Source: Phyllobacteriaceae bacterium (GTDB lineage Bacteria > Pseudomonadota > Alphaproteobacteria > Rhizobiales > Devosiaceae). From it: DNA of 13,953 bases. The position numbers and the translations under genes were made by a program. Shown here piece by piece: positions 1 to 7,838 of this stretch. The first letter of the stretch is position 1. Each line of letters begins with the position of its first letter. Where the stretch lies: assembly GCA_012799265.1 (NCBI GenBank), contig JAAZLP010000139.1:1-13953 (forward strand), in the 5' to 3' direction. The notes under the pieces were generated by a model. It saw only the letters and a list, made by a program, of their open reading frames with translations, searched no databases and had not been told where the DNA came from.

Positions 1-1
1 C

Positions 2-2872
2 ACCCTGTCGCCGCTGCCGCCAATTGATCATCCCCAGTTTGACGCTTTCATCGCCGGCCTGCCGGAGACAGAAGCGGCAGCGTTGCGCGAGGCCGCGCCG
101 CATCTTGGGCCGCTTCTCGAGGCCGCGCCCTATCTCATGGAGCAGGCGCGGGCGCATGCCAGCTGGCTGGTGCAGGCGATCTCAACTGACATCGACGCGA
201 GCTTTGCAGCCTTGCTGGCCGAAGTGGCCGAGGTGGGGCAGGTCGGCACGCAGGATGAGGTTGCGCAGGCCATGCGTCGCGCCAAGGGGCGCACGGCGCT
301 GATTGCGGCCGTCGCGGAAACCGGCAAGGTCTGGACGACGGCGCGGGCGACCGAGGCGCTTTCCGATCTCGCCGATGCCTGCCTTGAGGCTGCGCTGGAT
401 TTTCTAATGCGTCAGGCAGCGGAAAAGGGGCTGCTCGCCATACCTGCCGAAGAGGCACGGGCGGCCAATTCCGGTCTCGCTCTCTTTGCCCTGGGCAAGC
501 ATGGCGGACGGGAGCTCAATTATTCTTCCGATATCGATATCGTCGCCTTCTATGATCCGCAGCGCGGCGTGCTGGCGGACCCGAGCGAAGGCACCAAGGT
601 CTATTCGCGCATGGTCCAAAAGCTGGTCGGGCTAATGGAAGACCAGCAGATGGGCGGCTATGTGTTCCGCACTGACCTGCGCCTGCGCCCCGATCCCGGC
701 TCGACGCCTGTCGCCATCTCCTTTGACGCTGCGCTCGCCTACTACGAAGTGCGCGGCCAGAACTGGGAACGGGCGGCCTGGATCAAGGCGCGGCCCTGCG
801 CCGGCGACAAGGTTGTGGGCGAAGCCTTCCTCAAGGAACTCGCGCCCTATGTCTGGCGCAAACATCTAGACTTCGCGACCATTGCGGACATCCAGGCGAT
901 GAAGCGCCAGATCAATGTGTCCAAGAAGGTCGGGGACATCCGTGTCGAGGGGCACAATGTCAAACTTGGTCGCGGCGGCATCCGCGAGATCGAGTTTTTC
1001 GCCCAGACCCAGCAGCTCATCGCAGGCGGTCGCGACAAGAACCTCAGGGTACGACCGACCTCAATGGCGCTGGCGGCGCTGCGCGAGGCGAACTGGATAA
1101 CACCCAAAGCGGCGGAAGATCTGACGCGGACCTATTGGTATCTCCGCGCGGTCGAAAACCGATTGCAGATGCTGCGGGACGAGCAGACCCATATCATGCC
1201 CGACACCGAGTCCGAGGTTGCGGTCATCGGCCGCCTGATGGGGCAGCCGGATATCGAGGGGTTCAAGACGGAGTATCGCGCGGCGCTGGAACTGGTCGCG
1301 CGATATTATGCCGAGCTCTTTACCGAGGGCGAGACGCTGGGCTCGGGCGAGGGCAATCTCGTCTTCACCGGCAGCGATGATGATCCTGAGACGCTTGAGA
1401 CGCTCAGCGCGATGGGATTTGCCGATCCGCACCGGGTCATTGAGACGGTCAAGAAGTGGCATTATGGCAGCTATGCCGCCACACGCACCGCCGCCGCGCG
1501 CGCGCATCTGACCGAACTCCTTCCAGCACTGCTGGCGACGCTCGGCCGGGCAGGGAACGCCGACGAAGCTCTGGCACGCATGGATAATTTCCTCTCCCGC
1601 CTGCCGGGCGGGGTGCAGCTCTTTGCGCTACTGCGCAACCACCAGCAATTGCGCACGCTGCTCGTGCAGTTCATGGCCTCCGCGCCGCGGATGGCCGAGG
1701 CTGTCATTCATCGCGCCCATGTCGTCGATGGGCTGATCGATCCGGCATTCGCCAATGACGTCACGCACCGCAATGTGCTGATCGCCAAGGTCGACGCCTT
1801 CCTGGCGGATGCGCGCTCCTATGAGGAACTGATCGATCGGGCGCGCATTATCGGGCAGGAACAGAAATTCCTCATCGCCGCCGGTTTGCTCTCAGGCACA
1901 GTCAGCGCCGCCGGGGCAGGGGAGCAGTTCACCGCGCTTGCCGAAACGCTGGTGCAGCGTCTCTTTGAAAAGGTGCAGGACGAGTTCGCGCTGCGTCATG
2001 GCCGCGTTCCCGGTGCCGATGTGGCACTGCTGGCTTTTGGCAAGATGGCCAGCCGGGAGATGACCTATACGTCCGACCTCGATTTCTTCCTGCTCTACGA
2101 TGCGCCGGATCAGGAGTCGGATGGGGAGCGACCGCTCTCGCCCTCGCACTACTTTGCGCGCCTGACACAGCGTCTCGTTTCGGCGGTCTCAGCGCCCACA
2201 AGTGAGGGTGTGCTCTACGAGGCCGATATGCGCCTCCGTCCGTCCGGCAATGCCGGGCCGCTGGCGTCGTCGCTCAGCGGCTTCAAGGCCTATCACAAGG
2301 ACAATGCCTGGACCTGGGAGCATCTGGCGCTCAGCCGGGCTCGGGTTATCTCCGCTTCCGGCGACCTGAAGCAGCGGCTGGGTGCCGAGATGGCGGAGAT
2401 CATGGATCGGCCCCGCGACACGACAAAAACCATTGATGACGTCGTTTCCATGCGCGATCTCATGGCGCGCGAGCGCAAGCCGCGCCACGCATTTGATCTG
2501 AAGCTCGCGACGGGTGGGCTGGTCGATCTCGAATTCATCGCGCAATCGGCCCAACTCGTCGCGTTCGCCCAAATTGGCCTGCCCGGCGCGCAGACGGGAC
2601 GGGTGCTGACCCGGCTCGGCGAGATCGGTGTGGTACCGCAAGGTGCTCGGCTGGCGGAGATCCATTCGGTCTATGCCACCATTCTCCAGGTCATGAGCTC
2701 AGCGCTGATTTCACCCTTCAAGGATGAAGCCTGGTCGCCGGCCTTCAAGGACCTTCTGGCTCAGCTCGTCAATTACCCAGACTTCAGGCTCTTGGAGGTG
2801 GACATTGCGGCCATGCAGCAGGAAGTGTCCGACGCCGCTGCGGCCTGGTACGAACGGGCGCGAAAGCTCTAG
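2..2872 (+). CDS. glnE: Bifunctional glutamine synthetase adenylyltransferase / adenylyl-removing enzyme, 5' truncated by window edge
   Basis: This enzyme attaches AMP to, and removes it from, a tyrosine on each glutamine synthetase subunit, so it tunes ammonia assimilation in the cytoplasm under PII control. The frame is open to base 2 (956 residues visible), so the true start lies upstream. A TTG at 83 is possible but unlikely, since conserved-looking coding sequence continues before it. Two homologous halves are visible. The first has a nucleotidyltransferase motif GKHGGRELNYSSDID (aspartates at bases 530-538) followed by GGIREIEFFAQ near 971. The second has GKMASREMTYTSDLD (aspartates at 2075-2083) and GGLVDLEFIAQ near 2510. 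In the E. coli enzyme the N-terminal half deadenylylates and the C-terminal half adenylylates. Both Asp-x-Asp metal sites are intact, so both activities are expected. The length fits the family (about 950-1000 residues). It converges on the histidine kinase gene and shares a CTAG with its stop codon. Confidence 0.96.
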   Translation, partial: TLSPLPPIDHPQFDAFIAGLPETEAAALREAAPHLGPLLEAAPYLMEQARAHASWLVQAISTDIDASFAALLAEVAEVGQVGTQDEVAQAMRRAKGRTALIAAVAETGKVWTTARATEALSDLADACLEAALDFLMRQAAEKGLLAIPAEEARAANSGLALFALGKHGGRELNYSSDIDIVAFYDPQRGVLADPSEGTKVYSRMVQKLVGLMEDQQMGGYVFRTDLRLRPDPGSTPVAISFDAALAYYEVRGQNWERAAWIKARPCAGDKVVGEAFLKELAPYVWRKHLDFATIADIQAMKRQINVSKKVGDIRVEGHNVKLGRGGIREIEFFAQTQQLIAGGRDKNLRVRPTSMALAALREANWITPKAAEDLTRTYWYLRAVENRLQMLRDEQTHIMPDTESEVAVIGRLMGQPDIEGFKTEYRAALELVARYYAELFTEGETLGSGEGNLVFTGSDDDPETLETLSAMGFADPHRVIETVKKWHYGSYAATRTAAARAHLTELLPALLATLGRAGNADEALARMDNFLSRLPGGVQLFALLRNHQQLRTLLVQFMASAPRMAEAVIHRAHVVDGLIDPAFANDVTHRNVLIAKVDAFLADARSYEELIDRARIIGQEQKFLIAAGLLSGTVSAAGAGEQFTALAETLVQRLFEKVQDEFALRHGRVPGADVALLAFGKMASREMTYTSDLDFFLLYDAPDQESDGERPLSPSHYFARLTQRLVSAVSAPTSEGVLYEADMRLRPSGNAGPLASSLSGFKAYHKDNAWTWEHLALSRARVISASGDLKQRLGAEMAEIMDRPRDTTKTIDDVVSMRDLMARERKPRHAFDLKLATGGLVDLEFIAQSAQLVAFAQIGLPGAQTGRVLTRLGEIGVVPQGARLAEIHSVYATILQVMSSALISPFKDEAWSPAFKDLLAQLVNYPDFRLLEVDIAAMQQEVSDAAAAWYERARKL

Positions 2873-4455
2873 GCAGCGACCAGGGCGGCGGCTGCCGGCT
2901 CGATCGGCAGCGAGATGGCCACCGTCGTGCCCAGCGACGGGCTGGAGTCGATCGCGATGTGCCCGCCGCTCAGCTCGGCAATGGCGCGGGCGATGGAGAT
3001 GCCGAAGCCCGGACCGCCTTCGCGGGTGAAGGTCGCATCGCCCATTGCAAAAGGCTGGCTGAGGCTTGCAAGGCGTTCCTCGTCCATGCCAATGCCAGTG
3101 TCGCTGATCTCGATAACCACGCCGTCATCAGCCGCGAATGCTGCAAGACGGATACTGCCGCCGGCGCGGGTGAAGCGGATCGAATTTTCCACGATATTGC
3201 CGACCATCCGCACCATGCCTAGACGGTCACCGCGCAGCACGGCTCCAGTGGGCTTGCCCACATGAAAGCGAATGCCGGCGCCCTTGGCCTGACTGGCGAA
3301 GCGCTTGGTCACACTGTCGAGGACTTCATCGAGGAAGACGATGTCCTGGCGGAGTTCGCGCCGCCCCGTTTCCAGCTCGGCCAGATCGAGAATGGCCGCG
3401 AAGGTGTTGAGCAGGTTTTGCCCTGACGTTTTGATCGTCTGCACATAGTCTGTGTAGCGCGGGTCGCCGAGTGCGCCGTAGGTCTGGTGCTCCATCAGAT
3501 CGGCAAAGCCGATGATGTGGTTGAGCGGCGTCCGGATGTCGTGGCTGAGATGGGCGAGGAAGTTCGTCTTGGCGTGGCTTGCGGCCTCGGCCTTGAGCTT
3601 TTCCTGATGGTAGCGGCGGGCAAGGAGGCGCTGTTCGTGGCGAATGGCGTCCAGCATGGCGCTGGTCCGCTTGCTCTCGGTGATGTCGGTCACCAGCGTC
3701 ATGAAGCCACCGTCTTCGAGCGGCCGCTCGTCGATCATGAGGCAGGTGCCGTCTTCGCAATGCAGCTCCAGAATCCGGCTCTGCGCGTCGTCCCGGATGG
3801 TGTTCATATGGCCACTGGCGATGAGGCGGGCGACCGCCTGATGATAGCTGACCTCGGTTTCGTCGAGCTCCAGACGACGGCGGTAATTCTCATTGCAGAC
3901 GATGAGGTCGCCATTGGCGGTCCAGCAGGCGAGGCCCATCGGGATGGCCTTGGCGAGCTGAGAATAATTTTCGCGCTGAACCGGGTCCGGCATGCCGCTC
4001 CTGCGGCGAATGCGAACGCCAAGCGTCAGTAGCCCCGCCAGCGCGAAGGCGACGCCGCTGCGACCGGCTACGCCGGCGAGGGCATGGGTATGCTCGATTT
4101 CAAGCGCCAGGGTGCCGCCATCACCCGCCGGCAGATGGTGTGCGAGGAGCCCGGGAGCCGGGTCCGCGTTGATGAAGCTGGCCCGCGTGATGGGCGAGAG
4201 CTGGGCAATGGAGAGATCAAGGTCGGACGAGAGGATCTCGGGTTGCCGGGCCAGACGCGTCGCCATCATCGTGCCGACAGAGGTCAGTTCCCGCTGCAAG
4301 TCGGCAAAAGTGCGGACGGCGTCATGAATGGTGAAAAGTGAGGCGGCCAGGAAAGCCGTGGCGGCGACCGCCTTGGTCATGGGAGAGTGTTTTCGTTGTC
4401 TGAGGCCGGCGCGGAATCCGAGCGCGCCGGCGCCGGAGACCTCCGACGACCGCAT
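2869..4455 (-). CDS. Membrane PAS sensor histidine kinase (DivJ/PleC/PdhS-like dimerisation domain)
   Basis: Predicted inner-membrane two-component sensor kinase of 528 residues. Visible in order: a hydrophobic segment at about 29-45, an 85-residue probable periplasmic loop, a second hydrophobic segment at about 133-148, a PAS domain at about 165-262, a short helical linker, and a HisKA domain with phosphoacceptor His305 in LSHDIRTPLNHIIGF. An HATPase domain follows, with N-box asparagines 420/424, G1 box DTGIGM (452-457) and G2 box GGPGFGIS (480-487). The stretch YGALGDPRYTDYVQTIKTSG after the His box resembles the DivJ/PleC/PdhS group, which signals to the single-domain regulator DivK. That partner is inferred; no response regulator gene lies nearby. 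The ATG at 4455 is supported by GGAGAA five bases upstream. The nearest upstream gene on this strand, pepN, ends 309 bases away behind a hairpin, so it is probably transcribed alone. The ligand is unknown. Confidence 0.92.
   Translation of the reverse strand: MRSSEVSGAGALGFRAGLRQRKHSPMTKAVAATAFLAASLFTIHDAVRTFADLQRELTSVGTMMATRLARQPEILSSDLDLSIAQLSPITRASFINADPAPGLLAHHLPAGDGGTLALEIEHTHALAGVAGRSGVAFALAGLLTLGVRIRRRSGMPDPVQRENYSQLAKAIPMGLACWTANGDLIVCNENYRRRLELDETEVSYHQAVARLIASGHMNTIRDDAQSRILELHCEDGTCLMIDERPLEDGGFMTLVTDITESKRTSAMLDAIRHEQRLLARRYHQEKLKAEAASHAKTNFLAHLSHDIRTPLNHIIGFADLMEHQTYGALGDPRYTDYVQTIKTSGQNLLNTFAAILDLAELETGRRELRQDIVFLDEVLDSVTKRFASQAKGAGIRFHVGKPTGAVLRGDRLGMVRMVGNIVENSIRFTRAGGSIRLAAFAADDGVVIEISDTGIGMDEERLASLSQPFAMGDATFTREGGPGFGISIARAIAELSGGHIAIDSSPSLGTTVAISLPIEPAAAALVAA
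2891..2911 (+). terminator. Hairpin just past the glnE stop, inside the convergent kinase gene
   Basis: GCTGCCG (2891-2897) pairs perfectly with CGGCAGC (2905-2911) around a 7-base loop, 19 bases after the glnE stop codon. No T-run follows, so it is not a textbook intrinsic terminator. It lies in the last codons of the kinase gene and could simply reflect their GC-rich alanine/proline content. Its position is right for ending or stabilising the glnE transcript, which otherwise has no non-coding 3' space. Confidence 0.3.
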
Positions 4456-4460
4456 AAAAA

Positions 4461-4466
4461 TTCTCC
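4461..4466 (-). promoter_or_regulatory. Ribosome binding site of the histidine kinase
   Basis: GGAGAA read on the minus strand ends five bases before the ATG at 4455. It fixes the start upstream of the first membrane segment, leaving about 28 residues before it. Confidence 0.7.
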
Positions 4467-4491
4467 AAATTCGAAAAGGGGTTAGCCCTGA

Positions 4492-4526
4492 AACTGATCT
4501 ATCCCTTAACGAGGTATGAATCAGTT
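4492..4526. promoter_or_regulatory. Inverted repeat upstream of the kinase gene (possible operator)
   Basis: Perfect 7-base arms AACTGAT (4492-4498) and ATCAGTT (4520-4526) are separated by 21 bases. The repeat lies 37-71 bases before the kinase start codon. The spacing between arm centres is 28 bases, somewhat under three helical turns, so paired protein binding is possible. No regulator family is recognised from the half-site. Confidence 0.25.
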
Positions 4527-4729
4527 GCCGCTGCGTTGTCTAGAGTCCATTTCCGGGCCCTCTGGGGACAAACCGAAAAAGCAGAGTCTCTTGAATCACT
4601 TAGCCGTGAGGAAAATTTTTCTAACCGGATCCGCGATTTGTGAGTTCACGCGGGTTCCGGAGATGACCTTCTCGCGCTGAGAAGGACTTGGTCGGGAGAA
4701 TGCCAGGAAATCGGCGTCCCGGCCGAGAA

Positions 4730-4753
4730 CGGAGGGACGCGCACGTCCCTCCG
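4730..4753 (-). terminator. Strong hairpin after pepN
   Basis: A perfect 10-base stem, CGGAGGGACG (4730-4739) with CGTCCCTCCG (4744-4753), closes a 4-base loop. It starts 11 bases after the pepN stop. The tract that follows on the minus strand has only two Ts, so termination may need Rho or the hairpin may mainly protect the 3' end. It is the most stable-looking stem in the window and separates pepN from the kinase gene. Confidence 0.65.
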
Positions 4754-4764
4754 CTAGTGTGAGC

Positions 4765-7401
4765 CTAGCCTTGGAGAATACGGTCGAGGATTTCGCCGAC
4801 ATTGCGGCTCAGGCTGTGCTGGCTCTTGAGCGCCTCGAGGGCGGCCCGGCCTGCCTCGCGGCGCCCGGCTTCGAGCGTGGGCAGAATGCGGAAGCCCGTA
4901 AGGATGCGCGAGGCGACCTGCGGATTGACCTTGTCAATCTCGGCAACTGCCTCGGTGACAAAGCGGAAGCCCGCGCCGTCGGCCCGAGCAAACTGGACCG
5001 GATTGGACATCACGAAGCTGCCCAGTAGCGAGCGCAGTCGATTGGGATTGGTCTTCGGGAAGTCCGGTGCCGCCAGCGTCGCGCGCATGCGATCGATGAC
5101 GCCGTCGTCCGGTGCCAGTGCCGAGGCGGTGAGCCACTTGTCGAAGACCAGCGGGTAGCCGGCATAAAGCGTGCGGAAATCGCCGAGGATTGCCTGCGCC
5201 GAGTGCGTCCAGTGGCGCGCCGAAATCGCCATGGCGGCGTAGCGGTCCGTCATGTTGGTGGCGCCGGTATATTGTGCCGAGGCGAGGGCCGCGCCGCGCT
5301 CCGACCCCGCGGTAAGCAGCGAAAGCAATCCGTTGCGGAGGGAGCGGCGACCGGCCTGGGCCGCGTCCGGGCTATAGACGTCCTTGATTGCCAGCGCCTT
5401 GTACTGGCTCTCCAGCATTTCGGCGATCGGACCGACGAGTTCACGGATCAGATCACCGCGTGCGCGGGCAACGGCGTCCGGGTCCACATCATGGCCTATA
5501 TGGCGCGCGACGACTGTTTCAGCCGGAATGTCGAGGGCCTGGGCCTTGAAGGCGTCGTCCAGTTCCGCGTTCTCAATCGTGTCCACGAGAGCCTGACGCA
5601 GGGCGTCTACCTCCTCGCTGGTCCAGCGCTTGCCCTGGGATGCATTGGCGATGAGCGTTGTCGAGGCGGTCTGCAAGGCGTCCCAACGGTTGAAGGGGTC
5701 GCTGTCGTGGCGGGCGAGGAAGAGGAGGTCATCCTGGCTCAGCGTGGAGGCGACCTTTACCGGAGCAGAGAAGCCGCGGAAGAGCGACGGAACGGGTTTG
5801 TTCGGCAGGCCTTTGAAGGTGAGGGTGGTCTTCTCGTCCTCAAGGAGGATGAGATCGTCCACCACAGTGCCGCCTGACACCGTTGCCCATTCCATCGGGC
5901 TGCCGTTGGGCCCGATGAGTCCGAAGCGAACAGGGATGAGCAAAGCCTGTTTCTCAGGCTGACCGGGGGTGGGGTCCACCTTCTGGGTGAGGGTCAGCGT
6001 GTAGGTCTGCGTCGCCTGATCATAGCTGTCGCTGACACTGACCTGCGGCGTGCCCGCCTGCAGATACCAGGTGATGAACTGGCTGAGATCGCGGCCGGTC
6101 GCATCCTCGAAGACCTGAACGAACGCCTCGATCGTGGTGGCGTCGCCATCGTGCCGATCGAAATAAAGGTCCATACCCTTGCGGAAATCGGCTTCGCCCA
6201 AAATCGTCGCCAGCATGCGCACGATCTCGGCGCCCTTCTCGTAGACCGTGGTCGTGTAGAAGTTGTTGATCTCGCGATAGTGGTCCGGCCGAGGGGCGTG
6301 GGCCAGGGGGCCGCCATCTTCAGGGAACTGGCTGGTGCGCAGGTTCTGCACGTCGTGGATGCGCTGCACGGGGCGGCTGCGCTCATCCGAGGTGAACTCC
6401 TGATCGCGATAGACGGTCAGGCCCTCCTTGAGGCAGAGCTGGAACCAGTCGCGGCAGGTGATGCGATTGCCGGTCCAGTTGTGGAAATATTCATGGGCGA
6501 TGACGCGCTCAATGCTGTGATAATTGGCATCGGTTGCGGTTTCAGGCCGGGCAAAGACCAGCTTGTCGTTGAAGATGTTGAGCCCCTTGTTCTCCATCGC
6601 GCCGAAATTGAAATCGGAAACGGCGACGATGTTGAAGACGTCGAGGTCATATTCACGGCCGAAGCGGCGCTCGTCCCAGGCCATGGAGCGCTTGAGGCTA
6701 TCCATGGCGTAGAGGCATTCGTCTTCCTTGCCGTGGGTGCAATAGATGCCCAGATCGACCTTGCGGCCGCTCATGGTGACAAAGGTGTCGGTGATGGAGC
6801 CAAGGTCGCCGGCCACCAGCGCGAAGAGATAGGCGGGCTTGGGGAAGGGGTCGTTCCAGACGGCGAAGTGCATACCGTCGCCGGCATCGCCCTTGTCGAC
6901 CAGATTGCCATTTGCCAGCAGCACGGGCGCGACGGCGCGCGGTGCCGTGATGCGCACATTGAAAGGCGCCAGAATGTCCGGGCGGTCGAGATAATAGGTG
7001 ATGCGGCGGAAGCCTTCGGGCTCGCACTGGGTGCACCAGGTGCCGCTCGAGCGATAGAGGCCCATCAGCTTGGTATTGGCTTCGGGCTTGAGCGTGACTT
7101 CGGTTTCGAGAACGAAGCGGCGATGGGGCGGCTCCACCACGGTGAGGTTGTTGGCGTCCGAGGCATATGCCGACAGCACCAGCGGGGCGCCATCAATGGC
7201 GATGGAGCCGAGATGCAGTTCGTCGCCGTCCAGCACCAGTGGGGTACCCGGCGCCGTATCCTCGCGCGGTTCGATGGTCAGCTGGGCGCGAACCCGGGTC
7301 GCTTCCTCAAGGATGCGAAAATCGAGGTCTACTGACACAATCCGGTACGGGGTCGGCGCATAGTCCTTGAGGTAGATCGTCTGTTCGGTTTCGGTGCGCA
7401 T
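4765..7401 (-). CDS. pepN: Aminopeptidase N (M1 family zinc metallopeptidase)
   Basis: Cytoplasmic zinc enzyme that removes N-terminal residues from peptides in the last steps of protein turnover. At 878 residues it matches the usual PepN length of about 870. The order is an N-terminal beta-sandwich (about 1-190), then the thermolysin-like catalytic domain with the substrate-binding motif GAMEN (267-271) and the zinc site HEYFHNW (His303, catalytic Glu304, His307), completed by Glu326 in LKEGLT. A beta-sandwich and a C-terminal helical domain follow. All expected active-site residues are present and no signal peptide is seen. The ATG at 7401 is preferred. An in-frame TTG at 7413 would add four residues, but neither start has a strong ribosome site (GGGAAA lies four bases before the ATG). 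It is divergent from the ABC exporter gene and ends in a strong hairpin, so it looks monocistronic. Confidence 0.96.
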   Translation of the reverse strand: MRTETEQTIYLKDYAPTPYRIVSVDLDFRILEEATRVRAQLTIEPREDTAPGTPLVLDGDELHLGSIAIDGAPLVLSAYASDANNLTVVEPPHRRFVLETEVTLKPEANTKLMGLYRSSGTWCTQCEPEGFRRITYYLDRPDILAPFNVRITAPRAVAPVLLANGNLVDKGDAGDGMHFAVWNDPFPKPAYLFALVAGDLGSITDTFVTMSGRKVDLGIYCTHGKEDECLYAMDSLKRSMAWDERRFGREYDLDVFNIVAVSDFNFGAMENKGLNIFNDKLVFARPETATDANYHSIERVIAHEYFHNWTGNRITCRDWFQLCLKEGLTVYRDQEFTSDERSRPVQRIHDVQNLRTSQFPEDGGPLAHAPRPDHYREINNFYTTTVYEKGAEIVRMLATILGEADFRKGMDLYFDRHDGDATTIEAFVQVFEDATGRDLSQFITWYLQAGTPQVSVSDSYDQATQTYTLTLTQKVDPTPGQPEKQALLIPVRFGLIGPNGSPMEWATVSGGTVVDDLILLEDEKTTLTFKGLPNKPVPSLFRGFSAPVKVASTLSQDDLLFLARHDSDPFNRWDALQTASTTLIANASQGKRWTSEEVDALRQALVDTIENAELDDAFKAQALDIPAETVVARHIGHDVDPDAVARARGDLIRELVGPIAEMLESQYKALAIKDVYSPDAAQAGRRSLRNGLLSLLTAGSERGAALASAQYTGATNMTDRYAAMAISARHWTHSAQAILGDFRTLYAGYPLVFDKWLTASALAPDDGVIDRMRATLAAPDFPKTNPNRLRSLLGSFVMSNPVQFARADGAGFRFVTEAVAEIDKVNPQVASRILTGFRILPTLEAGRREAGRAALEALKSQHSLSRNVGEILDRILQG

Positions 7402-7460
7402 GCGGTTTCCCAAGCTTGTATAATCCGGAAGCGATATCCGAGGGGTAGTTCACCAGGTCG

Positions 7461-7478
7461 TTCCCGCGCAAGCGGGAA
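7461..7478. repeat. REP/dRS3-like intergenic palindrome
   Basis: TTCCCGC (7461-7467) and GCGGGAA (7472-7478) form a perfect 7-base stem closed by a GCAA tetraloop, of the stable GNRA type. The core TTCCCGC-N4-GCGGGAA and the flanks closely resemble the short palindromes (REP, dRS3-like) scattered between genes in many proteobacteria. Only one copy is in this window, so its repeated nature is inferred from recalled resemblance. Confidence 0.5.
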
Positions 7479-7539
7479 GCCGGTTTTCAGTTGGCGGTGT
7501 TCCGCAGAAATGCGAAATACACCGATTGTCTGAGGCCGT

Positions 7540-7575
7540 CGGCAAAAGGTGCCGTCTGTGTCTGTCTGGTGACAG
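7540..7575 (+). other. Two small adjacent hairpins in the region upstream of the ABC gene
   Basis: Stem 1 is CGGCA/TGCCG (7540-7544 and 7550-7554). Stem 2 is CTGTC/GACAG (7562-7566 and 7571-7575). A competing stem, GTCGG/CCGAC (7538-7542 and 7576-7580), would exclude stem 1. They lie about 265 bases before the ABC start. Short stems in GC-rich DNA arise by chance, so confidence is low. Confidence 0.2.
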
Positions 7576-7838
7576 CCGACTCGTCGTTCTGCTGTATTCT
7601 ACGCGGCTCTCGGTCGCACAGTTTCCTTCTTCGCCGTCAATTGAGACGGGATTGGGGAGACTGGCACTCGACGGTCTGCACGATGCTCCTCTGCGCCGAT
7701 CCGGGCGACACGAGTGTCGGTTCCAAAATTCTCGCGCGGCTTTTCACCGGCGCCCAGATGATCCCGCTTCCGGATGGAAGGAGGGGCAATCGAACTGGGC
7801 GGGAGGTGAAAGCGCTGCGAAAAGAGGTGGTGCTGAAC

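Larger units (their letters stand above)
4456..4764. other. 309-base intergenic region between pepN and the kinase gene
   Basis: No credible gene is seen here. It holds the pepN 3' hairpin at the right end and the kinase ribosome binding site at the left end. A weak minus-strand promoter can be drawn: TAGACA (bases 4542-4537) then, 18 bases on, CATACC (4518-4513). The -35-like box matches well but the -10 is poor. An inverted repeat AACTGAT/ATCAGTT (4492-4498 and 4520-4526) overlaps this proposed -10 area. AT content is higher than in the flanking genes, as expected for a control region. Confidence 0.5.
7402..7838. other. 437-base non-coding region between divergent pepN and ABC genes
   Basis: No convincing gene is found. 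The ABC frame stays open upstream to a TTG at 7491, but the 116 extra residues are rich in Cys and Arg and look non-coding. The region holds a REP-like palindrome (7461-7478), two small hairpins (7540-7575) and a purine-rich AAGGAGGGG at 7778-7786 with no usable start at the right distance. TATAAT occurs on + at 7419-7424, but no -35 box sits at a proper distance. It must carry the promoters of both genes; I cannot place either with confidence. Confidence 0.5.

Noticed and set aside
4501..4520. TTAAC near the kinase start as a possible CtrA box
   Set aside because: The second TTAA at seven bases spacing is missing.
4596..4802. A 68-codon frame on - overlapping the pepN 3' end
   Set aside because: It overlaps pepN and runs through the hairpin; no ribosome site or recognisable product.
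6151..7335. A 394-codon open frame on + opposite pepN
   Set aside because: It lies wholly antisense to a clear M1 aminopeptidase with an intact active site. GC-rich codon use leaves such antisense frames open.
7419..7424. Perfect TATAAT on + upstream of the ABC gene
   Set aside because: No -35-like box lies 16-18 bases upstream; it sits over 400 bases from the ABC start and just before the divergent pepN start.
7662..7679. TGGCAC followed by TGCA, resembling a sigma-54 promoter
   Set aside because: The GG and GC elements are 13 bases apart where sigma-54 needs 10, so it does not fit.
7491..7838. A 116-codon N-terminal extension of the ABC exporter starting at TTG 7491
   Set aside because: The extra residues are rich in Cys and Arg and unlike an export-protein leader, while MLRWFE at 7839 is the usual start of this subfamily.
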